A DNA stretch of 64,000 nucleotides from Acidobacteriota bacterium (GCA_019639135.1 JAHBSL010000020.1:1-64000), one strand, 5' to 3'; positions 32,651-42,504 are shown, counted from the stretch's first letter. The notes: generated by a model from the sequence alone, not told the origin. Made by a program: numbers and translations.

Positions 32651-35248
32651 ATGCCCGCGTTCATTCCATTTAAAAAAATGTCTGATCGGTTGGAAACTGC
32701 GAAGCAAGATTCCGATTCGTCGTACTTCGATTGTCTCCTGCTCTTCGGTGAAATGCTCATAAAGACCGTAGTATGTGCTTTAGGCTCGGCCGTCGACGAG
32801 GATCGGAACCGAAATCGATATCGGATGTTTCATGCACTTGTGAGAGCCGACGGGATTGGATCTTGGGCGGCAGCCCTAGACGACATTATCGCTGGGGTAG
32901 CTTCTGACCACCTCCAAAAGGAGGTGCGGAATCGCGAAAAGCGTGAATTGACGGAGAAATGTGGGAGTGGATCGTGGCAACACGAATCAGTTTCGGACCT
33001 ACAGAAAACTTTAAATATTTTTAATCTCTCGGGAAACCAGACGGGTGCAAAGGTTCAGCTAAAGACGTGGTTTTCGCTCTTCTCTACGTTAAGAAACGGC
33101 ACCCGCGGTCATGGCGCTCCATTAAATGATCTTAAGAGCGCTGCCTGTGTTCCTCTGAGGGCATCGATAGACTCTATCGTGACGAACTTTTCTCTGTTTC
33201 AACGAGAATGGGCTTTCTTGCATCAGAATCTCTCAGGAAAATACCGAGTTACCGGTCTTACGGATTCTGTCACCCAGTTTGACGAACTTAAATCAAAGCG
33301 ATTTGGTGGCTCGGAGTATCCAGACGGACTTTATGTTTTTTTTGGTGATCGAACCAGAGTGATGTTGATTGAGTCTGATCCTGACTGTTCAGACTTCTAT
33401 TACCCGAATGGTAATTTCAGATCACATGATTTTGAATTACTTTCGTATATCTCAGGCAGCAGAAAGTCCCGGGAGAATGGTGAGTTTCTCATTCCCGCCG
33501 AGGAACTCCCAGAAAGCGAAACAGCGGGCCTCGGGAAACTTGAAGCAATTAACGAGTCCCTTTCGAATATTCCCCCTATAGCCACAAACTACGTTTCTCG
33601 CACTTCTCTTGAAGAAGAGCTTTCGGCAAAGCTCGCGGAACGTGACCGATACCCGATAGTAACACTGAAAGGTGTTGGAGGAATAGGGAAGACGTCGTTG
33701 GCTGTTAAGGTGCTACATGATCTAACAACAATTGGGCGCTTTGATATGATACTGTGGTTTAGTTCGCGTGACATCGACTTGAAATTCGAAGGACCAAAAC
33801 CAGTTCGCTCGAACGTACTAAACCAAGGTGATGTAGCAGAGGAACTTTGGAGTTTACTCGAACTGAATAAAGCAAACATAGGTGAGAAAACAAAGTACCT
33901 TTCTGAGCAATTATCTGAAAGTGAATATGGTCCTACGTTATTCGTTTTCGATAATTTCGAGACGGTGAGAAATCCTTCGGAATTTTTTGCATGGCTCGAT
34001 ACCTATATTCGATGCCCAAACAAGATTCTTATTACTTCGAGAATAAGTACCTCGTTTAAGGCAGACTACCCAATTGAAGTATCGGGAATGGCAGTTTCTG
34101 AATGCAAGGAGCTTATCCGAACTACTGCGGCGAGCTTTGGAATCGAAGCTAGGTTGTCTGAAGACGAAATAACAAAAATCATCGACGTTTCGAATGGACA
34201 TCCTTATATTTTGAGGATCCTCTTAGGAGCCTACGAAAAGCAGAGATCGTTTGACATTAGAAATATTGTCGCGAACAAAGACGAAATCCTTAACGCCCTG
34301 TTTCGAAGGACTTACGACTTCCTGTCACCTTCAGCAAAACGAGTATTCTTGACATTATCCAGCTGGAATTCCATCGTTCCGCAGATTGCACTAGCGGCGA
34401 TTCTCCTGAGACCTGAAAACGACTGGTTTGAGGTAGACGAGGCTGTGGAAGAACTTCGAAAGAGTTCACTGATTGATGTTTCCATATCGGAAGTCGATGA
34501 TGAGGTGTTTATCTCTGTACCCCTAGCGGCCTCAATATTCGGACGAAAAGAGCTACAGGTTAGCCCCGAGCGATTATTGATAGAGAATGATCGAAAACTT
34601 CTTGAGGAATTCGGGGCGGCCCAACACTCGTCGGTGGCAAAAGGAGTCAGTCCCAGAATTGAACGAAAGTTCCGCTCGGTAGCAACACAAATAAGCGAAG
34701 GTAAGGCTAAGCTCGAATTTCATCTTCCTTCCCTAGAATACCTCGCGGGAAAGTTCCCGAAAGGATGGCTCTATATTGCAGATCTTCACAAAGAATTTTT
34801 AGATCCGAAGAAAGAACAAGACGCTCTTAGAGAATATTTGAAGACCGAGCAAGATATATACTCCAAGAAGGACGCGTGGTGGCGACTGGCTCGCGTCTAC
34901 GAACATTTGGGAAACACTTTGGGACGAATCGACGCACTTGTTGAATGCGCTCGACTCGGTGAACCATCAATTGCGGAGCTAAGCGATTTAGCTAATTTAA
35001 TAAATCGCAATTTATCAAAGGAGAGTATTGAACTTGAAGTCGATGTTAAGCGTGGGATTGTAAACGATGTAATCTCAATGATTGAAACAGTAATCGATCA
35101 GGCCAACGCAACTGATCTTTCCAGGCTAGCGTGGCTATACTTGGCGTCACAGAACGAAGAGAAAGCGTTGCACACGGCCCGCCTTGGATTGGCAAAAGAG
35201 TCGCAAAACGAGTTCTGCCAAAATTTGATTAGTAAAATTACAAAATAG
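32651..35248 (+). CDS. HEPN-like / NB-ARC STAND ATPase, candidate anti-phage protein
   Basis: An 865-residue multidomain protein. The N-terminal 290 residues are unassigned except for R148-x5-H154 in LRNGTRGHGAPLND, which fits the Rx4-6H motif of HEPN ribonucleases. A STAND NTPase core follows: GVGGIGKT (341-348, Walker A), LFVFDNFETV (about 430-440, Walker B), LITSR (sensor), NGHPYILRIL (the GxP-like motif of NB-ARC) and a winged-helix region. Residues 690-865 are helical repeats resembling TPR (sensor). Bacterial NB-ARC proteins of this layout detect phage proteins and fire an effector. The gene is visibly more AT-rich than its neighbours. No direct evidence of function; it could also be a regulator. 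Confidence 0.8.
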   Translation: MPAFIPFKKMSDRLETAKQDSDSSYFDCLLLFGEMLIKTVVCALGSAVDEDRNRNRYRMFHALVRADGIGSWAAALDDIIAGVASDHLQKEVRNREKRELTEKCGSGSWQHESVSDLQKTLNIFNLSGNQTGAKVQLKTWFSLFSTLRNGTRGHGAPLNDLKSAACVPLRASIDSIVTNFSLFQREWAFLHQNLSGKYRVTGLTDSVTQFDELKSKRFGGSEYPDGLYVFFGDRTRVMLIESDPDCSDFYYPNGNFRSHDFELLSYISGSRKSRENGEFLIPAEELPESETAGLGKLEAINESLSNIPPIATNYVSRTSLEEELSAKLAERDRYPIVTLKGVGGIGKTSLAVKVLHDLTTIGRFDMILWFSSRDIDLKFEGPKPVRSNVLNQGDVAEELWSLLELNKANIGEKTKYLSEQLSESEYGPTLFVFDNFETVRNPSEFFAWLDTYIRCPNKILITSRISTSFKADYPIEVSGMAVSECKELIRTTAASFGIEARLSEDEITKIIDVSNGHPYILRILLGAYEKQRSFDIRNIVANKDEILNALFRRTYDFLSPSAKRVFLTLSSWNSIVPQIALAAILLRPENDWFEVDEAVEELRKSSLIDVSISEVDDEVFISVPLAASIFGRKELQVSPERLLIENDRKLLEEFGAAQHSSVAKGVSPRIERKFRSVATQISEGKAKLEFHLPSLEYLAGKFPKGWLYIADLHKEFLDPKKEQDALREYLKTEQDIYSKKDAWWRLARVYEHLGNTLGRIDALVECARLGEPSIAELSDLANLINRNLSKESIELEVDVKRGIVNDVISMIETVIDQANATDLSRLAWLYLASQNEEKALHTARLGLAKESQNEFCQNLISKITK

Positions 35249-35293
35249 ATTTCGGGGTTTTTCCCGTGTTCCGTCAAAAGATGATTCGTACTA

Positions 35294-36310
35294 ATGCTTA
35301 AGATCGACGTACACACACATATTCTTCCCAAAGATATTCCGGCGTGGAAGGGGCGGTTTGGGTATGGCGGGTTCATCGGGCTTGATCATTACCAGCCGTG
35401 TTCGGCGCACATGGTCCGCGATGATGGCAAGCAATTTCGTGACATAGAATCAAATTGCTGGGACCCGGTTAAACGGATAGAAGAAATGGACGCACACGGC
35501 ATCGGCGTACAGGTTCTCTCGACCGTTCCGGTTATGTTCAGCTACTGGGCAAAGCCGGCCGATTGCCTTGAGGTCTCAAAGTTCCTCAACGACCATATCG
35601 CAGATATCGTCACGGAGTTCCCGCTCCGCTTCGTCGGACTCGGCACGGTCCCTATGCAAGAAGCGTCGCTTGCCGTAAAGGAACTAGAACGCTGCAAAGA
35701 GGTCGGCCTCGCCGGCGTTCAGATCGGCACCAACATCAACCAGCTCAACCTCAGCGAGCCGCAGTTCCTCGAGATTTTTCAGGCGTGCGAAGATCTCGGG
35801 ATGGCCGTTTTCGTTCATCCCTGGGAGATGATGGGCGAGGCCGACATGCAGAAATATTGGCTTCCGTGGCTCGTAGGGATGCCCGCCGAAGTCTCGCGGG
35901 CGATCTGTTCGCTCATCTTTTCCGGGACGCTCGAAAAGTGCCGCGACCTCCGCATTTGCTTTGCCCATGGCGGCGGTGCGTTTCCGGCGACCATCGGCCG
36001 CATCGAGCACGGCTTCAACGTCCGGCCCGACCTTTGCGCGGTTGATAATCCGCATAGCCCGCGACGATACCTCAGCCGGATGTATTTCGATTCGCTTGTC
36101 CATGAACCCGCAAAGCTCGATTATCTGATCAAGCTCGTCGGTGCAGACCAGGTCGCGCTAGGCACCGATTATCCCTTTCCGCTCGGCGAGCTCGAACCGG
36201 GCAAGTTGATCGAGTCGATGCCCTACGACGACATGATCAAGTCGATGCTCTTCCACGGTGCTGCCCTCAATTGGCTCGGCCTGCCGATATCACAGTTCAG
36301 CCAAACATAG
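35294..36310 (+). CDS. nbaD: 2-amino-3-carboxymuconate 6-semialdehyde decarboxylase
   Basis: A 338-residue amidohydrolase-fold, zinc-dependent non-oxidative decarboxylase (ACMSD). The N-terminus IDVHTHILPKDIPAWKGRFG has the HxH metal ligands; FVHPWEMMG and CFAHGGGAFP carry the histidines around the active site; LGTDYPFPLGE has the conserved Asp. It converts the 3-hydroxyanthranilate dioxygenase product to 2-aminomuconate semialdehyde and so diverts it from quinolinate. It starts 45 bases after the STAND gene but has ordinary GC-rich composition like the other pathway genes. Confidence 0.95.
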   Translation: MLKIDVHTHILPKDIPAWKGRFGYGGFIGLDHYQPCSAHMVRDDGKQFRDIESNCWDPVKRIEEMDAHGIGVQVLSTVPVMFSYWAKPADCLEVSKFLNDHIADIVTEFPLRFVGLGTVPMQEASLAVKELERCKEVGLAGVQIGTNINQLNLSEPQFLEIFQACEDLGMAVFVHPWEMMGEADMQKYWLPWLVGMPAEVSRAICSLIFSGTLEKCRDLRICFAHGGGAFPATIGRIEHGFNVRPDLCAVDNPHSPRRYLSRMYFDSLVHEPAKLDYLIKLVGADQVALGTDYPFPLGELEPGKLIESMPYDDMIKSMLFHGAALNWLGLPISQFSQT

Positions 36311-36312
36311 AA

Positions 36313-36350
36313 ATGCCCCGCACCGGCTTTCCCTTCCGGCACGGGGGCAT
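36313..36350. terminator. Terminator hairpin between convergent genes
   Basis: ATGCCCC (36313-36319) pairs with GGGGCAT (36344-36350), with an inner CCGG/CCGG stem, just after the ACMSD stop. It is followed by CTCGTTCTTT on the plus strand and could also end the minus-strand gene at 36380. Confidence 0.6.
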
Positions 36351-36379
36351 CTCGTTCTTTCAACCTCTCAGCCGAAAGC

Positions 36380-36772
36380 CTATTCCGTCTTTACCTCGGC
36401 CGAGTATCGGACCCTTGCCCTCTTCGGAACCGCGATTCCCGAATCAAGCATATTCACCTTCGCAAGTGTCCACTGCCCCTGCTGGCGGGTGAAGACAAGC
36501 TCGGCCTGACTCTTCGCGATGTCACCGGTGTACGTTGCGAATACCGACTGTACGACCTTGCCTTCATCGTTAACGATGAACACGGACGCACCTCCGGCCG
36601 AGTTGCGGGCAACGCGGACCTCATACTTTCCGGCGTCGAGCGTTTTGTCGCCGACGGCAAAGTCAAAAGCGATCTCGGCTTCCATTTTGGTAACGGTCTG
36701 TGCGCTTGTTGCGACAGCCCCTGCGAAAAGTGCGACAGCGAGAAGAGAAGTAAGTTTGAAGATCTTTTTCAT
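36380..36772 (-). CDS. Small secreted protein of unknown function
   Basis: A 130-residue protein with a clear signal peptide (MKKIFKLTSLLAVALFAGAV, cleavage near TSAQT). The mature part is predicted beta-rich (AEIAFDFAVGDKTLDAGKYE, ELVFTRQQGQWTLAKVNML). Small exported proteins of this type are common in Acidobacteriota; no function is known. It is transcribed alone, convergent with ACMSD, between two kynurenine genes on the opposite strand. The ATG at 36772 lies just upstream of a spacer without strong promoter features. Confidence 0.75.
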   Translation of the reverse strand: MKKIFKLTSLLAVALFAGAVATSAQTVTKMEAEIAFDFAVGDKTLDAGKYEVRVARNSAGGASVFIVNDEGKVVQSVFATYTGDIAKSQAELVFTRQQGQWTLAKVNMLDSGIAVPKRARVRYSAEVKTE

Positions 36773-36950
36773 TAGTGCCTCCGTGGTCCTGGGTATAAAG
36801 TTTCGGGTTCTGCTTGGCCCCGCATCTCCTAACGCGAGCTTCGGATCAAAAAAATATCAAGAAGAAAAAATGATCGCCCGTTTAGGTAGATTGCTTAACG
36901 TCGGCGGTTTTCGAAATGTTCCCGATGGTTTAGATTTGTAACAGAAATTT

Positions 36951-38282
36951 ATGACGCTCGATGTTCAGTTCATGCCCGGGCCGGAGTTTGCCGCGGCCGC
37001 CGACCGCGACGATCCGTTTGCAGGCTTTCGCGATCGGTTTCACATTCCGCAGATCCCCGCGGGCGGCGACGCGGTCTATTTCACCGGAAATTCACTCGGC
37101 CTCCAGCCAAGGACCGCCCGCGAATACATCAATGCCGAACTCGACGATTGGGCACGCCTTGGCGTCGAGGGCCATCTGCATGCCCATCACCCGTGGCTTC
37201 CCTATCACGAATTCGTGACCGGGTCGCTCGCCCGCCTTGTCGGTGCAAAGCCGATCGAGGTCGTCGCGATGAACTCGCTAACGGTCAATCTTCACCTCCT
37301 GATGGTCTCCTTCTATCGGCCGACGCCCGAACGTTGCAAGATCGTCATCGAAAAGGGAGCGTTCCCTTCGGATCAATATGCGGTCGAATCGCAGATTAAG
37401 GTTTGGAGTTCCGCCTTTAGGCGGCTATCTGGTGAAGTCGGGCCAGCTAAAGCTGGAACTCCAAACGACGGAACTCCGAGCCTGATCGAACTCACGCCCC
37501 GCGACGGCGAAGCAACACTTCGCACCGAGGACATCCTTGAACTCATTGAACGCGAGGGCGAAAGCATTGCTCTCATTTTGCTCGGCGGCGTCAATTACTA
37601 CACCGGCCAGGCGTTCGATATGGCCGCCATCACCGAGGTCGGCCATAGCAAGGGCTGCGTCGTCGGTTTTGACCTTGCCCACGCCGCGGGCAACTTGGAA
37701 CTTAAGCTCCACGATTGGGACGTCGATTTCGCCGCCTGGTGCTCATACAAGTACCTCAATTCCGGCCCGGGAGGCATTGCTGGCATTTTTGTCCACGAGC
37801 GTCACGCCCGCAGCTTTGACCTGCCGCGGTTCGCCGGATGGTGGGGCCACGATAAAGCTACCCGCTTCCTGATGGGACCGGAGTTCGTCCCGCTCGCCGG
37901 TGCCGAAGGCTGGCAGCTCTCGAACCCTCCGATCTTTCAACTCGCCGCCCTGCGTGCCTCGCTTGAGATATTTGACGAAGCGACGATGCCGCGTCTCCGG
38001 GCAAAGTCCGAACGCCTTACCTGTTACCTCGAATATCTTCTCGGCCAGATCGCGACCGATCGGATCGAGGTGATCACGCCCGCCGACCCGCAGCAACGCG
38101 GTTGCCAACTCTCGATCCGCGTTCGCGATGCCGACAAGCAGATCTTCGACGCTATAACCGCCCGCGGCGTCTTTGCTGATTGGCGCGAGCCGGACGTGAT
38201 TCGCGTCGCTCCAGTGCCGCTCTATAACAGTTTTTCCGATGTCTTCCGCTTTTCTGAGGTCATCGGCGAAGCCTTGCGCTAA
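36951..38282 (+). CDS. kynU: Kynureninase
   Basis: A 443-residue pyridoxal-phosphate enzyme that cleaves 3-hydroxykynurenine (or kynurenine) to 3-hydroxyanthranilate and alanine. Family features are VYFTGNSLGLQPR near the start, HHPWLPYHEF, NSLTVNLHLLMVSFYRPT (cofactor phosphate) and the PLP lysine K267 in SYKYLNSGPGG. FAGWWGHDKATRFLM near residue 290 shapes the substrate pocket. Residues about 151-172 (FRRLSGEVGPAKAGTPNDG) are encoded by a palindromic element (37401-37466) absent from typical kynureninases; the frame is kept. Confidence 0.95.
   Translation: MTLDVQFMPGPEFAAAADRDDPFAGFRDRFHIPQIPAGGDAVYFTGNSLGLQPRTAREYINAELDDWARLGVEGHLHAHHPWLPYHEFVTGSLARLVGAKPIEVVAMNSLTVNLHLLMVSFYRPTPERCKIVIEKGAFPSDQYAVESQIKVWSSAFRRLSGEVGPAKAGTPNDGTPSLIELTPRDGEATLRTEDILELIEREGESIALILLGGVNYYTGQAFDMAAITEVGHSKGCVVGFDLAHAAGNLELKLHDWDVDFAAWCSYKYLNSGPGGIAGIFVHERHARSFDLPRFAGWWGHDKATRFLMGPEFVPLAGAEGWQLSNPPIFQLAALRASLEIFDEATMPRLRAKSERLTCYLEYLLGQIATDRIEVITPADPQQRGCQLSIRVRDADKQIFDAITARGVFADWREPDVIRVAPVPLYNSFSDVFRFSEVIGEALR
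37401..37466. repeat. Cloverleaf-like palindromic element inserted in frame in kynU
   Basis: GTTTGGAGTTCC (37401-37412) and GGAACTCCAAAC (37455-37466) form perfect 12-base outer arms. Inside are two hairpins, CCGCC-TTTA-GGCGG and CCAGC-TAAA-GCTGG. A related AGCTAAAGC core is found in the intergenic palindrome at 48642-48690. Confidence 0.8.
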
Positions 38283-38357
38283 AATGGTCATATCACGTTT
38301 GGCTTAGCCTGCATCTAGCCTTTGTTTTTCCCGTCAGGACCTGCTTCAGGAGGCCAT

Positions 38358-41033
38358 ATGCTACACGCTACCATCAACGGCAACACCCGCGAATTCGCCG
38401 AGGGCACGACCATCCTCGCCGCTGCAAATCAATGCGGCTTTTCCATTCCCACGCTGTGCGACGACCCGCGGCTAAAGCCCGCCGGTGCCTGTCGCCTTTG
38501 CCTTGTGGATGTCGAGGGTTCGCTGCGTGAAACGCCATCTTGTGCGGTCGAGATCTCAGACGGGATGACGGTCGAGACGCACTCCGCCGAGGTCGAGGCC
38601 GGCCGGCTGATGAACCTGAAAATGCTTGCCCGCACCTATCCGGCCGAGGCGTTCGAGCAATTTCCTGAGAAGCCCTTTCACCGCATCGCCCGCGATTACG
38701 GCCTGACCGCGGCCGACTTTGCTCAGAATATCAATGGCCATCTGGTCGATGATTCGCACACTTACATCAAGGTCGATATGTCCCGCTGCATCGATTGCTA
38801 TTCGTGCGTCCGTATCTGTGACGAAGTGCAGGGACAGTTCATCTGGCAGGTCGCCGGCCGCGGCGAGGAGTCGTTCATCGTACCTGACAACTTCGGCCCG
38901 TTCGGCGAGAGCAGTTGTGTGTCCTGCGGTGCGTGTTCCGACGTTTGCCCGACCGGGGCACTCGAGGATCGCTCGGTCATCAGCCTCGGCATACCCGAAA
39001 AATGGACCCGAACAACTTGTCCATACTGCGGCACCGGCTGTGAGATGCAGGTCGGCACTCGCGGCGACCAGATCGTTCAGGTCCGCCCGGTGAATGACGC
39101 ACCGGTCAGCAGCGGCCATCTCTGCGTCAAGGGCCGCTATGCTTACGGCTTCGTCGATGCTCCGGACCGCGTCACCGAGCCGATGATCCGCGAGAACGGC
39201 GAATGGCGAAAGGTCGCCTGGGAAGAGGCGATCGCCTACACCGCAGAAAAGCTGAATGGCTATATCGCCGCCGACGGCCCGGACAGCGTCGCCGTTCTCG
39301 GCTCGGCACGCGCGACCAATGAAGAGAACTACATCGCCCAAAAATTTGCCCGCGTCGCACTCGGCACAAATAACGTCGATTGCTGTGCCCGCGTTTGCCA
39401 CACGCCGACCGCCGCAGCGATGAAGATGATGCTCGGCACTGGTGCCGCGACCAATTCCTTTGACGACATCGAGCTTGCCCGCACTATCCTCATCTGCGGA
39501 GCAAACCCGACCGAAAATCACCCGATCCCCGGAGCACGTATCAAGCAAGCCGTCCGTCGGGGTGCAAAGCTGATCATCATCGACCCGCGTCGAACGGAGC
39601 TGACGAAATACGCCGACGTTCACCTGCAGCTCAATGCCGGGACAAACATTCCGCTATTTAATGCACTGGCCCACGCGATCATCGATGAAGGTCTTGCGGA
39701 TGAGGATTTCATCCGCGAACGGGTTGATGAGTTTGAGCAGTTCAAGACATTCCTCGCCGATTATTCGCCCGAGGCGGTAGCGGAGGAATGCGGCGTCGCT
39801 GCCGAGGATATCCGCGCCGCCGCACGGCTTTATGCATCCGCAAAGCCCGCGATGTGCTTCCACGGCCTTGGCATGACCGAGCATCTTCAGGGCACCGAGG
39901 GTGTGATGACGGTCGTTAACCTCGCCCTTCTGACCGGCAACATCGGCAAGCCCGGCTCGGGTGTCAACCCGCTCCGCGGTCAAAATAATGTTCAAGGCTC
40001 GGCCCATATGGGCTGCGACCCCGGCATCCTCACCGGCTCTATCGCCGTCGAAGAAGGCCGGCCGCTCTTCGAATCTGTTTGGAATGCACCCGTGCCCGAG
40101 GCCAAAGGCCTGAATCAGCTTCAGATGGTCGATGCTGCCAAGGCCGGGAAACTCAAGGCTCTCTGGACCATCGGCTACGACGTCTTTCTCTCAAACGCCA
40201 ATTCTCACGAAACCGAACGATCACTCGCCGGCCTCGAATTTTGCATCGTTCAGGACCTATTTATGAACGAGACGGCAAAGCGGTTCGCCCACGTATTTCT
40301 TCCGGCCCAGTCTTCGTTCGAAAAGGACGGGACGTTTATGAACGCCGAACGCCGAATTCAGCGCATCCGCCGAGCCGTAACGCCCCGCGGCAATGCCCGA
40401 AACGACTGGGAGATCGTCTGCGAAGTAGCGAAGGCGATGGGCAAGGCCGAACATTTTGCTTTTGAAAATGTGGAACAGATCTGGGACGAGGTCCGTGCCG
40501 TCTGGCCTGCCGGCCGCGGCATCAGCTACCCGCGGATCGATCAACACGGCTTGCAGTGGCCGTGCCCGGATGAGTCGCACCCCGGAGAAACGGTACTGCA
40601 CGGCGAGAGCTTCTCGCTCGGCAAGCGGGCCTCACTCCGCCGCATCAAGTATCGCCCGACGCCCGAACGTGTGTCCGCCGACTTCCCGTTTTTGCTAACG
40701 ACCGGTCGGACGCTTTATCATTTCAACGCGGGTACAATGACGATGCGGACGCCGAACATCGAATTGCTTCCAACGGATGAAATAATGATCTGTAAAGCCG
40801 ATGCCGACAGTCTCGGCCTTAGGAACGGTGAGCGGGTGCGAATGGTTAGCGCCCACGGCAACGCTACGCTTCCGGTCAAGATCACCGAAAAGGTTCGGCC
40901 CGGAAAGCTCTTCGCTACGTTCCATGACCCGAAGGTCTTTTTGAACTACGCAACGAGCCCGGTCCGTGACCGCTTTACGCTAGCACCGGAGTTCAAGGTA
41001 ACGGCGGTACGGCTCGAAAAGATCGGCGGATAA
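38358..41033 (+). CDS. Formate dehydrogenase, molybdopterin catalytic subunit
   Basis: The ATG at 38358 has a perfect AGGAGG sequence 7 bases upstream. The 891-residue protein has an N-terminal [2Fe-2S] domain (CDDPRLKPAGACRLCLVDVE), two 4Fe-4S clusters (CIDCYSCVRICDEVQG and CVSCGACSDVCPTGAL), a further Fe4S4 near CPYCGTGC, and the Mo-bis-MGD catalytic domain with C347 in ARVCHTPT, so the molybdenum ligand is Cys, not selenocysteine. This is the layout of NAD-linked (FdsA/FdhF-type) alpha subunits. The beta and gamma subunits of the NAD-linked form are not adjacent. Its position suggests oxidation of formate released by the formamidase of this cluster. It abuts the next gene exactly (TAA then ATG). 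Confidence 0.88.
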   Translation: MLHATINGNTREFAEGTTILAAANQCGFSIPTLCDDPRLKPAGACRLCLVDVEGSLRETPSCAVEISDGMTVETHSAEVEAGRLMNLKMLARTYPAEAFEQFPEKPFHRIARDYGLTAADFAQNINGHLVDDSHTYIKVDMSRCIDCYSCVRICDEVQGQFIWQVAGRGEESFIVPDNFGPFGESSCVSCGACSDVCPTGALEDRSVISLGIPEKWTRTTCPYCGTGCEMQVGTRGDQIVQVRPVNDAPVSSGHLCVKGRYAYGFVDAPDRVTEPMIRENGEWRKVAWEEAIAYTAEKLNGYIAADGPDSVAVLGSARATNEENYIAQKFARVALGTNNVDCCARVCHTPTAAAMKMMLGTGAATNSFDDIELARTILICGANPTENHPIPGARIKQAVRRGAKLIIIDPRRTELTKYADVHLQLNAGTNIPLFNALAHAIIDEGLADEDFIRERVDEFEQFKTFLADYSPEAVAEECGVAAEDIRAAARLYASAKPAMCFHGLGMTEHLQGTEGVMTVVNLALLTGNIGKPGSGVNPLRGQNNVQGSAHMGCDPGILTGSIAVEEGRPLFESVWNAPVPEAKGLNQLQMVDAAKAGKLKALWTIGYDVFLSNANSHETERSLAGLEFCIVQDLFMNETAKRFAHVFLPAQSSFEKDGTFMNAERRIQRIRRAVTPRGNARNDWEIVCEVAKAMGKAEHFAFENVEQIWDEVRAVWPAGRGISYPRIDQHGLQWPCPDESHPGETVLHGESFSLGKRASLRRIKYRPTPERVSADFPFLLTTGRTLYHFNAGTMTMRTPNIELLPTDEIMICKADADSLGLRNGERVRMVSAHGNATLPVKITEKVRPGKLFATFHDPKVFLNYATSPVRDRFTLAPEFKVTAVRLEKIGG

Positions 41034-42449
41034 ATGATGCCTGAGCAAAATGTGACCATTATCGGAGCGGGCCTTGCGGGTTCGCTCCTTTCCATATACT
41101 TGGCTCGCCGCGGCTTTTCCGTTACGGTCTTCGAGGCTCGCGGCGATATGCGAAAGGAGCGGGTCGAGGCCGGCCGCTCCATCAACCTCGCCCTCTCGGA
41201 CCGCGGCATTGCCGCACTCCGCGAGGTCGGGATGGACGCCTTTATGCTCTCCGAGGCCGTGCCGATGCTCGGGCGGATGATCCACTCAGCAACGGGCGAG
41301 CAAAAACTGCTCCCTTACAGCGGCCGCGAGGGCGAATATATCAACTCGGTCTCGCGATCGGGCCTCAACATCGCACTGATGAACGAGGCCGAAAAGTATC
41401 CGAACGTCGCTTTCATTTTCGGTGAACGCTGCACGGATTTCGATACCGCTACAGGCGAAGCGACCTTCGCCAGCGGGCGGACGTTTCGCGGCGATACCGT
41501 CATCGCGACCGACGGAGCCGGCTCGCCTGTTCGGCAGGCAATGCAGAGGCAGATTCGCGGCTTCGAGTTCTCGTCGCGATTTCTCGACCACGGCTACAAG
41601 GAACTGCACATCCCGCCCGGGCCCGATAGCTCTTTTTTGCTAGAGAAGAACGCCCTGCATATCTGGCCGCGGCACCGCTTTATGATGATCGCACTGCCGA
41701 ACCACGACGGCAGCTTTACATGCACGCTATTTCTAGCCCACAAGTCAGAACCGCTAGCTCCCCTCCGGCCTGAGGAGGAGTGGCCGCAGGCCGGGGTGGA
41801 GGGAGAAGAGGGCGGCCTGTTCGAATGGTCATTCGACGAACTTACCGACGAGGCCTCGGTCCTCGACTTTTTCACCCGCGAGTTTCCCGACGCCGTTCCG
41901 ATGATGCCAACGCTCGTCGAGGACTTTTTCGCCAACCCGACCGGACAACTTGGCACCATCAAGTGCTGGCCCTGGAACGCGGGCGGCAAAGCCCTTCTTC
42001 TCGGCGATTCGGCCCACGCGATCGTGCCCTTCTACGGCCAGGGAATGAACTGCGCATTTGAGGACGTCCGAGTGCTGGATACGCTCATCGAAAACGCCGG
42101 CACGCCCGATTGGGAAGCCATCTTCATCGAATACGGCCAACTACGCAAGGTCAACGCCGACGCCATCGCCGACCTTGCCGAAGAAAATTTCTACGAGATG
42201 CGCGACCGCGTTGCGGACCCCGTTTTCCAACGCAAACGCGAGCTAGAAACCCGTCTGGAACAAAACTATCCCGATTATTTTTCGAAATATTCGATGGTCA
42301 CCTTCCGCGAAGATATGCCATATTCCGAAGCGCATCGCCGCGGCAACGCCCAGGACGAATTGCTGATGACGCTTTGCTCTTCTGTCGATGACGTAAGCGA
42401 ACTCGATCTCGATGAAGTTGCTGAAAGCTTGCGGCTGTTGGAATGTTAG
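41034..42449 (+). CDS. kmo: Kynurenine 3-monooxygenase
   Basis: A 471-residue FAD-dependent aromatic hydroxylase that makes 3-hydroxykynurenine with NADPH and oxygen. The N-terminal Rossmann motif IIGAGLAGSLLSIYLARRG, then VEAGRSINLALSDRG, matches kynurenine hydroxylases; LLLGDSAHAIVPFYGQGMN is the second FAD-binding (GD) motif with the conserved substrate-loop sequence. No C-terminal membrane helix is seen, as in bacterial forms. An in-frame palindromic insert (about 41759-41812) encodes PLRPEEEWPQAGVEGEEGG. It starts directly after the formate dehydrogenase stop and is followed by the formamidase gene. Confidence 0.95.
   Translation: MMPEQNVTIIGAGLAGSLLSIYLARRGFSVTVFEARGDMRKERVEAGRSINLALSDRGIAALREVGMDAFMLSEAVPMLGRMIHSATGEQKLLPYSGREGEYINSVSRSGLNIALMNEAEKYPNVAFIFGERCTDFDTATGEATFASGRTFRGDTVIATDGAGSPVRQAMQRQIRGFEFSSRFLDHGYKELHIPPGPDSSFLLEKNALHIWPRHRFMMIALPNHDGSFTCTLFLAHKSEPLAPLRPEEEWPQAGVEGEEGGLFEWSFDELTDEASVLDFFTREFPDAVPMMPTLVEDFFANPTGQLGTIKCWPWNAGGKALLLGDSAHAIVPFYGQGMNCAFEDVRVLDTLIENAGTPDWEAIFIEYGQLRKVNADAIADLAEENFYEMRDRVADPVFQRKRELETRLEQNYPDYFSKYSMVTFREDMPYSEAHRRGNAQDELLMTLCSSVDDVSELDLDEVAESLRLLEC
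41759..41812. repeat. Palindromic element inserted in frame in the kynurenine monooxygenase gene
   Basis: CCTCC-GGCCTG-AGGAGG is followed by a GGCC-GCA-GGCC hairpin and GGGGTGGAGG. It shares the order CCCTCC / AGGAGG-GTGGC / GGGGTGG with the insert in the aldehyde dehydrogenase gene (26065-26118), so both are copies of one repeat family. Confidence 0.7.
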
Positions 42450-42504
42450 CTGTTAGCTCTCCGGCTAAATGCTTATGGCTAACAGCTTAAAGCTCGATAC
42501 AAAA

